Counted from the first letter of the stretch, positions 38,132-47,390 are shown. The stretch is 64,000 bases of DNA from Glaciecola sp. XM2 (GCF_018595715.1 NZ_JAHEOJ010000020.1:248001-312000); one strand, 5' to 3'. Notes: generated by a model from the letters alone, not told the origin. Numbers and translations: made by a program.

Positions 38132-38202
38132 ATAGGTTTTGCAGGGGCTTGAGGTGAATTCTAAAGCATCAGAATTTAAAGTGTTAACCACGCAAAACCT
38201 AT
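38132..38202. promoter_or_regulatory. spaced 11-base inverted repeat upstream of actP operon
   Basis: ATAGGTTTTGC at 38132-38142 and GCAAAACCTAT at 38192-38202 are perfect inverted copies with 49 bases between. The second copy is 55 bases before the DUF4212 start, near the expected promoter. Could be a pair of regulator half-sites. Confidence 0.45.
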
Positions 38203-38257
38203 GGTTACAAGTATGTAAATATCAACACACTTAGTTAACCTAGTAGAGGATTTCAAG

Positions 38258-38524
38258 ATGAGTTTTAAAAATGAAAATGACCAAAAAGCCTATTGGAAAG
38301 AGAATCTCTCTATCCTATTTAAGCTTTTGGCAGTATGGTTCGTCGTCTCTTTTGGCGCCGGTATTCTTTTTGTGGAGCAACTTAACAACATCCAATTCTT
38401 TGGCTTTAAGCTAGGGTTTTGGTTCGCTCAGCAAGGAGCAATTTATGTGTTTGTTGCATTAATCTTCATTTATATGAAGTTAATGAATTCACTCGACAGA
38501 AAATATGGCGTTGAAGAGGAGTAA
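38258..38524 (+). CDS. DUF4212 small subunit of the acetate/solute symporter
   Basis: Small membrane protein of 88 residues with two helices (LLAVWFVVSFGAGILFV and FWFAQQGAIYVFVALIFIY). It fits the DUF4212 family, which is encoded directly before SSS-type transporters as a putative small subunit. GTAGAGGAT provides the ribosome-binding site. It ends three bases before actP. Confidence 0.9.
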   Translation: MSFKNENDQKAYWKENLSILFKLLAVWFVVSFGAGILFVEQLNNIQFFGFKLGFWFAQQGAIYVFVALIFIYMKLMNSLDRKYGVEEE

Positions 38525-38527
38525 ATC

Positions 38528-40234
38528 ATGAGCGTTCAACTATTAACATTTTTAATTGTAGGGGCTTCATTCCTACTTTATATCGCAATCGCCATTTGGG
38601 CGCGCGCGGGTTCAACCACAGATTTTTACGTTGCTGGTGGCGGTGTACCGCCTGTACTTAACGGTATGGCAACGGCAGCCGACTGGATGTCAGCCGCATC
38701 ATTTATTTCAATGGCCGGTCTTATTTCATTCATGGGATATGACGGCGCGGTATACCTAATGGGCTGGACAGGCGGCTACGTATTGTTAGCACTGTGTTTA
38801 GCACCTTACCTTCGTAAGTTTGGTAAGTTTACTGTACCAGACTTCATTGGTGACCGTTATTACTCGCAAACAGCACGTACCGTTGCGGTAATTTGTGCCA
38901 TCATCGTGTGTTTTACCTATGTAATTGGCCAAATGCGTGGTGTAGGCGTGGTATTCAGTCGCTTCCTAGAAGTTGACATTACTACGGGTGTAATCATCGG
39001 TATGGGTATCGTATTCTTCTACACTGTACTTGGTGGTATGAAAGGCATTACGTATACACAGGTTGCACAATTCTGTGTTCTTATCTTTGCTTACTTAGTA
39101 CCTGCGGTATTCATCTCTATGATGGTCACTGGCCATATTCTTCCTATGACAGGATTTGGCGCAACCATCGCTGATGGTTCAGGCGTATTCCTGCTAGATA
39201 AGCTAGATGGATTATCAACATCCTTAGGCTTTAATGAATATACCTCTGGCTCTAAGAGCATGATTGACGTATTCGCAATAACCTTTGCATTAATGGTAGG
39301 TACTGCCGGTCTTCCACACGTAATTGTACGCTTCTTCACCGTGCCAAAAGTAGCCGATGCTCGTAAGAGTGCTGGTTGGGCGCTAGCTTTCATTGCATTG
39401 CTTTATACCACTGCTCCTGCGCTTGCTGCATTTGCACGTGTAAACATGATTGAAACTATCAACGGTGTTGATGATAAAGGTACGTTACTTACTGAAACCC
39501 CTGGATGGATTCAAACGTGGAAAGAAACAGGTCTTATCTCACACGAAGATAAAAACGGTGACGGCAGAATGTATTACTCAGGCGATGATCGCAATGAGAT
39601 GAAGATTGACCGTGACATTATGGTGTTGGCAAACCCTGAAATTGCAGGTTTACCAGCTTGGGTTATCGCGCTTGTAGCAGCAGGGGGAGTCGCAGCAGCA
39701 CTATCGACATCCGCAGGTCTGTTATTGGTAATATCGACATCGGTCTCCCATGACTTGCTCAAGAAAACCTTCGCCCCGAATATAAGCGACAAAAAGGAGC
39801 TCTTAAGTGCCCGAATTGCCGCAGCGGTGGCGATATGTATTGCCGGTTACTTTGGGGTGCATCCGCCAGGATATGTCGCAGCGGTGGTCGCCTTCGCGTT
39901 CGGATTGGCAGCATCGAGTTTCTTCCCAGTTATCATTATGGGTATATTCTCCAAGCGTATGAACAACTTAGGTGCGGTATCCGGTATGATTTCAGGTATT
40001 GTGTTCACAATGGCGTACATTATTTACTTCAAGTTCGTCAACCCAGAGCTCAATACATCTGAAAACTGGTTATTCGGTATTTCACCAGAAGGTATTGGTT
40101 CTATCGGTATGCTTATAAACTTCTTAGTCGCATTCGTTGTGTTTAAGATGACGAAAGAAGCGCCGAAAGAAATCCAAGATCTTGTAGAAAGTATTCGTTT
40201 CCCTAAAGGAGCGGGTGAAGCTTCGGCTCACTAA
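38528..40234 (+). CDS. actP: cation/acetate symporter ActP
   Basis: Sodium:solute symporter of 568 residues (E. coli ActP 549) with about 13 membrane helices, including the family stretches DFYVAGGGVPPVLNGMATAA, ADWMSAASFISMAGLI and ALSTSAGLLLVISTSVSHDL. A hydrophilic insertion near residues 310-360 is rich in Asp/Lys/Gly. Import of acetate is inferred from similarity to ActP and from location in the acs/crbSR locus. It ends in a strong terminator. Confidence 0.92.
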   Translation: MSVQLLTFLIVGASFLLYIAIAIWARAGSTTDFYVAGGGVPPVLNGMATAADWMSAASFISMAGLISFMGYDGAVYLMGWTGGYVLLALCLAPYLRKFGKFTVPDFIGDRYYSQTARTVAVICAIIVCFTYVIGQMRGVGVVFSRFLEVDITTGVIIGMGIVFFYTVLGGMKGITYTQVAQFCVLIFAYLVPAVFISMMVTGHILPMTGFGATIADGSGVFLLDKLDGLSTSLGFNEYTSGSKSMIDVFAITFALMVGTAGLPHVIVRFFTVPKVADARKSAGWALAFIALLYTTAPALAAFARVNMIETINGVDDKGTLLTETPGWIQTWKETGLISHEDKNGDGRMYYSGDDRNEMKIDRDIMVLANPEIAGLPAWVIALVAAGGVAAALSTSAGLLLVISTSVSHDLLKKTFAPNISDKKELLSARIAAAVAICIAGYFGVHPPGYVAAVVAFAFGLAASSFFPVIIMGIFSKRMNNLGAVSGMISGIVFTMAYIIYFKFVNPELNTSENWLFGISPEGIGSIGMLINFLVAFVVFKMTKEAPKEIQDLVESIRFPKGAGEASAH

Positions 40235-40270
40235 GCTTTTAATTAAAGGTCCGATACTAGGAGCATAAAT

Positions 40271-40301
40271 AGGCCCGGCATATGCTGGGCCTGTTTTTTT
40301 T
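40271..40301 (+). terminator. terminator of the actP operon
   Basis: AGGCCCGGCA and TGCTGGGCCT arms (one G-T pair) followed by a run of eight T. It lies just before the DUF294 gene, which therefore needs its own promoter or readthrough. Confidence 0.93.
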
Positions 40302-40329
40302 AACAACGTGCAGTTTAAGGAATGCAAAC

Positions 40330-42162
40330 ATGAGCGCAACCGCCCAACAAATTATCGAGTTTTTGCAACAAGAGGGGCCTTTTGACGAGCTTGAATCTGA
40401 GCTACATGAAGAAATTGCGCAGCATAGCCAACTCATTTATTTGGCACAAGAAAACAAAGACGAACTCCTAACACAGCACAAGGACGCGTTTTTTATCATT
40501 CAAAGTGGGCAATTTTGCGTCAAAGATTGTGACGGCCCCATTAAACATTTAAGTGATGGCGACTATTTTGGTTTTGCTCGCCTTCTCGATAAAGTCGACT
40601 ATAAAATTACCCTTACCGTTGACAGTCCCGGAATAGTCTTATGTATTCCAAAAGAATATTTCTTTCAAGCCATGGAGACTCCGGCATTCGCCCAGTTTTT
40701 TAGAGCCTCAAAAAACGATTCATTGCAAAACAAAGCCGTAGAAGATTCCAATTCAATGTGGTTGTACAAGCCCCTTCACGAGGTGGTGCAATACGCCCCT
40801 ATTGCGGTTAAACCTGGCGATTCAATACAAAGTGCGGCAAAACTGATGAGCGAGCATCGCGTATCGTCTGTGCTAGTAACCGAAGATGACGTGTTATTAG
40901 GGATTGCGACAGACAGAGACTTGCGCAACCGCGTTGTTGCGGTAGGCCTCAATCCGCAGTTGCCTATTAAACAGATCATGACCGAAAACCCTGCTTATTT
41001 GACCAAAAACAAAACCTTATTTGATGCCATATGCACTATGAGCCAATACGGCATCAACCACTTACCGGTAGTTGATGCGGTCACTAAGCTACCTGTAGGA
41101 ATGGTGACTAATACAGATGTGTCTAAGCAACAGCGCACGAATGTATTGTTTGTGATCAGCGACCTGACTAATTCGCAAGATATTGAGCAGTTAGTTTCTA
41201 AAGCTTGGCAAATTCCCCAGTATTTAGCGTCGTCGGCCAAGCGCGCAGGCGATTTTGATATCGCCGGTAAAGTGTTGTCACAGGCAACAGACATCATGAC
41301 GCGCAAGCTCATTACGTTCTTTCAGCAAGAGCATGGTCAAGCGCCAATGCGCTACTGTTGGCTCGTATATGGCTCGCAAGCCCGCGAAGACCAAACCATG
41401 GGTTCTGACCAAGACAATGCTCTTTTGTATGAGCGCGACCCTACTGAGCAAGAGTCTGAATATTTTGAGGCCATGTCGGAATATGTATGTTTAGGCCTTG
41501 CAAAGTGTGGCATTAAATTATGTGATGGCAACATTATGGCTAGTAACCCTAAGTTGAGGTTATCGGTTGATGCCGCTGTTAAAGAAGCAAAGAGATGGGT
41601 TAATAGCCCAACCAATCAGGCTATTTTAGATTTTAATATTTTTCTGGATGCGCGAGCGGCCGCAGGCGACAGTAAGTTGTTTGAACAGTTACAGTCGCAG
41701 CGCAAGCCACTTCTCAAGCAACCGATGTTTTTGGCGGCCCTAGCAAGAAATGCAAATGAGAACAGCGTGCCATTATCGATGTTCCAAAAGTTTGTGTTTG
41801 CGAAAAAGGCCGAGTTTAAAGACAGTATCGACTTAAAAGTCTCTGCGGTAGCCATTATTAATAACCTGGTGCGTCTATATGCACTAAGCATGGGGCTGAC
41901 CATGCCCGCGACTGTGGCGAGGCTGAATAACCTTGACGTTAAATCAGGCTTATCTGATAAAGACAGAAAAAATCTCATCGATATTTGGTTGTTTCTAAAT
42001 CGCCTGCGTTGGCGCCATCAACTTGCAAATAATGTTAAGGATAACTTTGTGAGAATGAGCGATTTGTCTTCTATCGAGAAACATCAGTTGAAGGCAGCAT
42101 TTCAAGCCATTCATCGTGCACAACAAGCCGCTGTGTTGAAGTTTTCAGGTGGCATTGGCTAA
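40330..42162 (+). CDS. cNMP-binding / CBS / DUF294 nucleotidyltransferase-like protein
   Basis: Protein of 610 residues from the ATG at 40330, which has AAGGAA upstream. It has an N-terminal cyclic-nucleotide-binding-like domain (about 10-135), a CBS pair (about 160-275; SVLVTEDDVLLGIATDRDLR and VVDAVTKLPVGMVTNTDVS), a DUF294 nucleotidyltransferase-like domain with VYGSQAREDQTMGSDQDNAL, and a C-terminal DUF294_C helical part. Equivalent genes sit in the acs-crbSR-actP locus of Vibrio. A regulatory role sensing adenine nucleotides is inferred. Overlaps the exonuclease gene (TAATG). Confidence 0.88.
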   Translation: MSATAQQIIEFLQQEGPFDELESELHEEIAQHSQLIYLAQENKDELLTQHKDAFFIIQSGQFCVKDCDGPIKHLSDGDYFGFARLLDKVDYKITLTVDSPGIVLCIPKEYFFQAMETPAFAQFFRASKNDSLQNKAVEDSNSMWLYKPLHEVVQYAPIAVKPGDSIQSAAKLMSEHRVSSVLVTEDDVLLGIATDRDLRNRVVAVGLNPQLPIKQIMTENPAYLTKNKTLFDAICTMSQYGINHLPVVDAVTKLPVGMVTNTDVSKQQRTNVLFVISDLTNSQDIEQLVSKAWQIPQYLASSAKRAGDFDIAGKVLSQATDIMTRKLITFFQQEHGQAPMRYCWLVYGSQAREDQTMGSDQDNALLYERDPTEQESEYFEAMSEYVCLGLAKCGIKLCDGNIMASNPKLRLSVDAAVKEAKRWVNSPTNQAILDFNIFLDARAAAGDSKLFEQLQSQRKPLLKQPMFLAALARNANENSVPLSMFQKFVFAKKAEFKDSIDLKVSAVAIINNLVRLYALSMGLTMPATVARLNNLDVKSGLSDKDRKNLIDIWLFLNRLRWRHQLANNVKDNFVRMSDLSSIEKHQLKAAFQAIHRAQQAAVLKFSGGIG

Positions 42163-42830
42163 TGCTCGATTTACTGCGGAAAATCTTTTTAGGACAGTAT
42201 CCCATTGCCGAGCAGTTTAAATATGCTCGGTATCCTGAGTTACCTTTGCTTTCGCTGGATTTAGAGTTGACTGGTCTAGATACCGATATTGCAAAGGTAA
42301 CCTCAATTGGCTGGGTACAAGGCCTTAATTTTCAGGTCGATTTGGCAAGCGCGGAGTATGATGTGGTGCGCGCGAAAGGCGATTTGGCACAAAGTCCAGT
42401 CATCCATGGGCTTACCGCTAAGGATATTGCCCTAGGTCGACACATTAGAGAGAAGCTACAAGCGCTCGAAGCGTTTGCCTTATCCCATGTGTGGGTATTG
42501 CACAACGCCGCGCTGGACATGCGAGTGCTAAATCGTTTGTGGCTGCAGTTGGAGTTACCTGCCGCAAAAATCACCACGATTGACACCATGCTGCTGGAGG
42601 TTTATATGTGTGAGAAGGCTCACGGATTTGTGCCTAAGGGAGCCGTTGCCTTAGGTAACGCCCGCAAGCGCTACGAGCTTAATCACACGCCTTTACATAA
42701 CTCGCTTGATGATGCCCTTGCCACGCTTACTTTGCTGTTTGCTCAGCTCTATGCGCTGAATAAGCAGGGGCACATGAACTTGCTTGAGCTGTCACATACC
42801 CGCGCGATCAAAACGTATTGTCTAGGTTAA
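42162..42830 (+). CDS. DEDDh 3'-5' exonuclease (DnaQ-like)
   Basis: Exonuclease-fold protein of 222 residues. The Exo I motif is LSLDLELTGLD, Exo II is in WVLHNAALDMRVLNRLW, and Exo III is HNSLDDALATLTLL with the His typical of the DEDDh class. It resembles the epsilon subunit of DNA polymerase III but is short and encoded in the acetate locus, coupled to the DUF294 gene by a TAATG overlap. Substrate unknown; a role in nucleic-acid or nucleotide turnover is all that can be said. Confidence 0.88.
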   Translation: MLDLLRKIFLGQYPIAEQFKYARYPELPLLSLDLELTGLDTDIAKVTSIGWVQGLNFQVDLASAEYDVVRAKGDLAQSPVIHGLTAKDIALGRHIREKLQALEAFALSHVWVLHNAALDMRVLNRLWLQLELPAAKITTIDTMLLEVYMCEKAHGFVPKGAVALGNARKRYELNHTPLHNSLDDALATLTLLFAQLYALNKQGHMNLLELSHTRAIKTYCLG

Positions 42831-42834
42831 ACTC

Positions 42835-43356
42835 TTAATCTTTTGAAAAACTCTCGACCTTGCTCAAGGCTTGATTCATTTTCGTATATTTTTCAGCTAA
42901 CTCGGCATGCTCATTTAAAAGGGCTGCGGTGATTTTTTGAAACTCAGCAAACTCTTCTATAAGCGCTTTTTGTAGCTGAGGGTTTTGCTGGATAAGCGCT
43001 GCTTGGCTTAAGTCGCCACTAAATGCTAATTCACGCTGCGTTTCTCTAAACGTCAGGGTACTGATAAAACGTGGTTCACAGACTCTTTTTTTCACTCGAC
43101 TGCCGGTTTGAGCTCTAGATTCACACACCACTTCCATTTCGCTATCATTTACTAAATCGTTGAACATTCTTACGAAGTCTGTTTGGTTTTTGCGAAACTC
43201 GCTCAAGTAGTATCCTTTAGGGCGACTGCCTTGAACTTCTATTCTCTCTACTTCTTTTTTTGTTGGTTGTGCCTCTTGTCCTTCGCTTGCATGCGGGGCA
43301 CTTATCAGTGTTGTTAGTGCTAATACACTTATTGATAACGCTTTAAATATTGTCAT
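42835..43356 (-). CDS. secreted hypothetical protein
   Basis: Protein of 173 residues with a signal peptide (ISVLALTTLISAPHASEG). The mature part begins with an acidic, Lys-rich stretch, has a VEVQGSRP-like segment (RIEVQGSRPKGYYLSEFRKN), two cysteines about 15 residues apart (EVVCESR and KRVCEPR) and a long helical C-terminus rich in Glu/Gln/Ala. No family recognised. It converges on the exonuclease gene with four bases between stops and is divergent from the 474-residue unknown. Confidence 0.75.
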   Translation of the reverse strand: MTIFKALSISVLALTTLISAPHASEGQEAQPTKKEVERIEVQGSRPKGYYLSEFRKNQTDFVRMFNDLVNDSEMEVVCESRAQTGSRVKKRVCEPRFISTLTFRETQRELAFSGDLSQAALIQQNPQLQKALIEEFAEFQKITAALLNEHAELAEKYTKMNQALSKVESFSKD

Positions 43357-43641
43357 ACCTCATTCCTTTACACTGTGCTCAATTAACGTAATCGAATCAT
43401 ATCTATCACTAAAAACTGTAGCAAGTGAACAAAAGATCAGTTTTCACGGCTTTTAGCGCTGAATTACCGAGACGGAAATTGCCGTCTAACCATATGCTGT
43501 GTATATTAATTAAAGCACAGAACGCTGCTGTTTCGTGTGCACTCGCGAACTTAACTGTGTCAATGTCTCAAAAGATATAATACTCAGCCGATAACGCCTT
43601 AAACAAAGCTATGCTCACACTACTCGCTTACAGGAGTTCTC

Positions 43642-45066
43642 ATGGAACACAAAAACGTCAGCTCACGCTCTACTTCTCAAAAAGCCTTACGTCTAAACCT
43701 AGACGATAAAAAATACGGCACAATCGTAGAGATTGGAGCAGGGCAGGAAGTGGCTAGACAGTTTTTTCTAGCAGGCGCAGCTGCCGGTACCATAGCAAAA
43801 ACCATGTCGGCTTATGATATGAAGTTTTCTGATGCGATTTATGGTGTGCAAAACGACGGTCGATATGTGAGTAAGGCCCGCGTAAAGGCAATGATGGAGC
43901 AAGAGCTAAACCTAGTGCTTGAGCGGGTGAGTGAAGGTCGCTCAAAGGCTTCTCGATATTTTGCCTATGCCGCGACGGTTGCTGCAAAGAGCTTCAACCG
44001 AGACAATGAGTGCCATGCGTGGTGTGGGATCCGCATCCAAATGTATCCAGGCGCAGAGCCTTCGAACATAAAAGTACATGTACGCATGCATGATGATAAT
44101 GCTGAGGCGCAACAACAAGCACTCGGTGTATTAGGCGTGAACCTCATTTACGCGGCATATTATTATTTTGAAGACCCTAAGATGATGATTGACTCGCTTA
44201 CCGACAGCATTAAACCTGGGCGTATCGAAATTGACTCTATTGAATTTGTAGGGCCGTATTTTGAGGATATCGACAATCGCGCGATTAATTTGCACCTCAT
44301 CCGCAGCTGGAAAACCCGAGCAATTATGTTTAGACCCGATGGCACAATTGGCGTGCCAGCTGAAATGCTCTACAAAAAGAATGTAATTACCATTCGTGGG
44401 TCATTTAGACCTGTCACTAATTTGAACGTCGATATGATAGAGCAGGGTAAAAAAGCTTTTTATGCTCAAAAAGGAATAAGCGAAGCAAATACCATTGCTA
44501 TTGCTGAGATTTCTCTTAACGATGCGAAAGGAAATGATAACCATGTGCCTGAAGAAGATTTGGTGCAGCGAGTTCAGCTACTAAATGCCCTAGGGTATAA
44601 CGTGATGATATCAGATTATACGCGCTACTTTTCTTTGCGTGCTTACTTCCGTCAGTATACCAAGATGCACATTGGAATTGTGGTCGGTATGATAAACCTC
44701 AAACAAATCTTTGATGAAGAATCTTACCGAGGTGTAGAAGGCGGCATGCTCGAAGGTTTTGGAAAGTTATTCCCCGACAATACGCGGATGTTTATCTACC
44801 CAGAGCTAAATGCTGAAGGCGAGTTACGCGAGTTTTCAGACTTAAAGGTTCAAGAGCATTTGCGCTTTCTATATCGTCATTTACTTGAAAACGACTTTTT
44901 AACCGGCTTGGATACCAGCGATATCAACCTTTTCAAAATATTCTCAAGAGATATTTTAAAGCAACTCAAAAGCGGCGGTGGCGATTGGGAAAACAGCGTG
45001 CCTAAATTGGTTGCCGAACAAATCATTGATAACGGCTTTTTTGGTTTTAAGCAAAAACGTCGTTAA
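43642..45066 (+). CDS. conserved hypothetical cytoplasmic protein
   Basis: Protein of 474 residues without signal peptide or membrane segments. Notable stretches are GTIVEIGAGQEVARQFFLAG near the N-terminus, WCGIRIQMYPGAEPSNIKVH, VITIRGSFRPVTNLNVDM and MHIGIVVGMINLKQIFDEES. I do not recognise a family with known function and do not assign one. GGAG in ACAGGAGTTCTC gives a good ribosome-binding site. A TATAAT at about 43577-43582 may be its -10 element. Single gene; no clear terminator follows. Confidence 0.8.
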   Translation: MEHKNVSSRSTSQKALRLNLDDKKYGTIVEIGAGQEVARQFFLAGAAAGTIAKTMSAYDMKFSDAIYGVQNDGRYVSKARVKAMMEQELNLVLERVSEGRSKASRYFAYAATVAAKSFNRDNECHAWCGIRIQMYPGAEPSNIKVHVRMHDDNAEAQQQALGVLGVNLIYAAYYYFEDPKMMIDSLTDSIKPGRIEIDSIEFVGPYFEDIDNRAINLHLIRSWKTRAIMFRPDGTIGVPAEMLYKKNVITIRGSFRPVTNLNVDMIEQGKKAFYAQKGISEANTIAIAEISLNDAKGNDNHVPEEDLVQRVQLLNALGYNVMISDYTRYFSLRAYFRQYTKMHIGIVVGMINLKQIFDEESYRGVEGGMLEGFGKLFPDNTRMFIYPELNAEGELREFSDLKVQEHLRFLYRHLLENDFLTGLDTSDINLFKIFSRDILKQLKSGGGDWENSVPKLVAEQIIDNGFFGFKQKRR

Positions 45067-45335
45067 CGGTGCTGAAGCAGTCTTTTTGAGTTTTGAAAGA
45101 TAGTTAGACGTTTTCCGTTGTTGTAATCATAGTTAGTAGCAATATCCACATTGTTACAGCGATTACACCACGGAGAACCCATTATATCATTTACCAATAA
45201 AGGCTTTAGATGTGTAATCGTAAAAAACGATTACACGAATTGCTTTTAATCGCTTTAAGCATTTTGATTTCTCATTTATCTTTATGTCTACCGAAACAAC
45301 CTTACCCAACGTACTATCTGACTGAGGCTATAAAT

Positions 45336-45503
45336 ATGAAATATTTACAACAAGCATTAAAGCAGCTTAACCAAAATAAACCCGCGCAACTGCATTTTGA
45401 TCAAACGTACTGTAACTACAGCAATAATTACTATGGCGACCAGCGTTGCATTACCTCTACGTTTGAACCTAGAGTGATTGCAAGCGGGTCACATCACAAA
45501 TAA
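45336..45503 (+). CDS. possible small protein, function unknown
   Basis: ORF of 55 codons beginning MKYLQQALKQLNQNKPAQLH with TGAGG about 8 bases upstream. It is Gln/Asn/Tyr-rich and has two cysteines (TYCNYSNNYYGDQRCITS). The frame stays open to 45210 with a hydrophobic N-terminal extension, so a 97-residue secreted form is also possible. No family recognised; it may be non-coding. It lies in a 570-base gap before oxyR. Confidence 0.35.
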   Translation: MKYLQQALKQLNQNKPAQLHFDQTYCNYSNNYYGDQRCITSTFEPRVIASGSHHK

Positions 45504-45540
45504 GCAATGCAGATTACTAAACCAATATTTTGCGAACACA

Positions 45541-45560
45541 AAAAGGCGTTTTGCGGCCTT
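45541..45560 (-). terminator. possible terminator of oxyR
   Basis: AAGGC and GCCTT arms around a GTTTTGCG loop; on the minus strand it is followed by TTTTTG. It lies 78 bases after the oxyR stop. Confidence 0.45.
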
Positions 45561-45637
45561 ATGACAGCTAGTGTCGTTATAGCGCCGCTCTCTAAACTAT
45601 TTACCAACAACCTTGCCTAACATGGGCAAAATGCAAT

Positions 45638-46537
45638 TTATACTACCTTATCGAGTTGTCGCTTTAAGTTGTCATGCGTTATAAGCCATTCACTTAACTG
45701 CGCTACCCCTGACATATGCGGATAATGCTTTCTGCAGGCCAGTACAACCTTGCGCTGTTGGTTTGGAAAAATCGGCAGATAAGCAATTCCAGTTCTTTTG
45801 CTGCAGGCTAATTTGGGTACAAACGTCACACCGTCGTTTATTGCGACTAATGCAAGTAGGGTTTCTATACTGTTGCCTTTGTATTGGTTAGAAACTTCAA
45901 CGCCAGCAGAAAAGCAAAACTGCTGGGCTTGGTCTTTAAAACAATGACCATCGCTTAGCATTAATAAGTCACAACCTTCTAGATCGCTTATTGCTACCTT
46001 ATTGTGCTTACAAAGCGCATGTTGTGTTGAGAGTGCGACTAAAAAGTCTTCCTTATATAAGACCACTGTATTGAAGTTTGCTAGTTCAGGCACATCTGCC
46101 AAAATCGCAAAATCTAGCTCTCCATTTTCCAGTGCGCTCAACATAGTGATGGTTTGCATTTCGATGAATGAAAATTGAGTATCAACAAATGCTTCTTTCA
46201 TCGACGTCAGTAGTACCGGAAGCAGATAAGGTGCAATAGTAGGGATAATGCCCACCTTGAGTTTACCTTTTAATGGCTCGTTGGAAGTCGCCGCCATTTC
46301 TTTTAAAACCCGCGTATTTTCCAAAATCAACTCAATTTGCGCCAATAATCGCCTACCATCACTTGTTAGGCTGACCTGCTTGGTTGAACGGTCAAATAAC
46401 ACCACATCCAGCGCTTGCTCTAATTTTTTGATTTGACCGCTTAATGTTGGCTGACTCACAAAACAAGCGTCTGCTGCTTTGCGAAAATGTTTAAATTGTG
46501 CGACCGCTTTGACGTATTCGAAATCTCTTAAATTCAT
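45638..46537 (-). CDS. oxyR: hydrogen peroxide-sensing LysR regulator OxyR
   Basis: LysR-type regulator of 299 residues from ATG 46537. The N-terminal winged helix reads [20 protein letters not shown] and [16 protein letters not shown]. The redox cysteines are Cys199 and Cys208 in [16 protein letters not shown], exactly the E. coli numbering, which supports this start over the GTG two codons upstream. It is divergent from a peroxiredoxin-glutaredoxin gene, with an OxyR site overlapping its own promoter region. Confidence 0.96.
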   Translation of the reverse strand: MNLRDFEYVKAVAQFKHFRKAADACFVSQPTLSGQIKKLEQALDVVLFDRSTKQVSLTSDGRRLLAQIELILENTRVLKEMAATSNEPLKGKLKVGIIPTIAPYLLPVLLTSMKEAFVDTQFSFIEMQTITMLSALENGELDFAILADVPELANFNTVVLYKEDFLVALSTQHALCKHNKVAISDLEGCDLLMLSDGHCFKDQAQQFCFSAGVEVSNQYKGNSIETLLALVAINDGVTFVPKLACSKRTGIAYLPIFPNQQRKVVLACRKHYPHMSGVAQLSEWLITHDNLKRQLDKVV

Positions 46538-46550
46538 TTGCACGCTTATA

Positions 46551-46587
46551 ATAGGTTATATCTATCAGCTTAATATAATCAAACGAT
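46551..46587. promoter_or_regulatory. OxyR-binding site
   Basis: Compared with the OxyR pattern ATAG-N7-CTAT repeated after 7 bases (with inner T and A positions), the left half (46551-46565) matches at all ten defined positions and the right half (46573-46587) at seven. The site begins 13 bases upstream of the oxyR ATG and ends 59 bases before the peroxiredoxin ATG, fitting autorepression plus activation of the peroxidase operon. Confidence 0.85.
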
Positions 46588-46646
46588 TTTATCTATTTAT
46601 TGTTATGCGCGATACTCCTTATCAACTTAACGAGAGGAACAAAACA

Positions 46647-47390
46647 ATGCTTAACCAAACCACACTAAACAACATAGAAGGTCAAACCGTCCCAAGCGTA
46701 ACATTTGCAACGCGTCAGAACGACGAATGGAAAGCCGTTACAACAGATGAGATTTTTAAAGGTAAAACCGTCGTTGTATTTTCACTGCCTGGCGCGTTTA
46801 CGCCAACGTGTTCATCGACTCACTTACCGCGCTATAACGAGCTGGCAAATGTCTTTAAACAAAATGGTGTAGATGAAATCGTTTGCTTATCGGTGAACGA
46901 CACCTTTGTTATGAATGCATGGGCAGAAAGTCAAGAAGCCCAGAATATTACAGTACTTCCTGATGGAAACGGTGAGTTTACCGAAGGCATGGGCATGCTG
47001 GTAGACAAGGGCGACTTAGGCTTTGGTAAACGCAGCTGGAGATATTCAATGTTAGTGAAAGATGGCGTGATTGACAAAATGTTTATCGAAGAAGATGTGC
47101 CCGGCGACCCATTTGAGGTTTCTGACGCAGACACCATGCTGACCTACATCAATCCAGACCAAGCTAAACCGGAGCCCGTCAGCATATTTACTAAACCGGG
47201 CTGTCCATTTTGTGTTAAAGCCAAAACCTTATTAACTGAAAAAGGCTTAGCATTTGAAGAGATCACAATGGGGGCTAACGCATCATTGACCAGCCTCAAA
47301 GCGATAAGTGGGCGTGAAACTGTGCCGCAGATATTTATTGGTGGCCGTCACGTTGGTGGTTCTGAAGAGTTAGAAAACTATTTTGCCTAA
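46647..47390 (+). CDS. hybrid peroxiredoxin-5/glutaredoxin peroxidase
   Basis: Glutathione-dependent peroxidase of 247 residues. The N-terminal Prx5 domain (about 1-165) has peroxidatic Cys55 in [15 protein letters not shown]; the C-terminal glutaredoxin (about 175-247) has Cys186 and Cys189 in [11 protein letters not shown]. The fusion is like the Haemophilus influenzae PGdx enzyme. A GAGAGG ribosome-binding site marks ATG 46647; the upstream frame overlaps oxyR and is rejected. The OxyR site upstream predicts peroxide induction. Confidence 0.95.
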   Translation: MLNQTTLNNIEGQTVPSVTFATRQNDEWKAVTTDEIFKGKTVVVFSLPGAFTPTCSSTHLPRYNELANVFKQNGVDEIVCLSVNDTFVMNAWAESQEAQNITVLPDGNGEFTEGMGMLVDKGDLGFGKRSWRYSMLVKDGVIDKMFIEEDVPGDPFEVSDADTMLTYINPDQAKPEPVSIFTKPGCPFCVKAKTLLTEKGLAFEEITMGANASLTSLKAISGRETVPQIFIGGRHVGGSEELENYFA

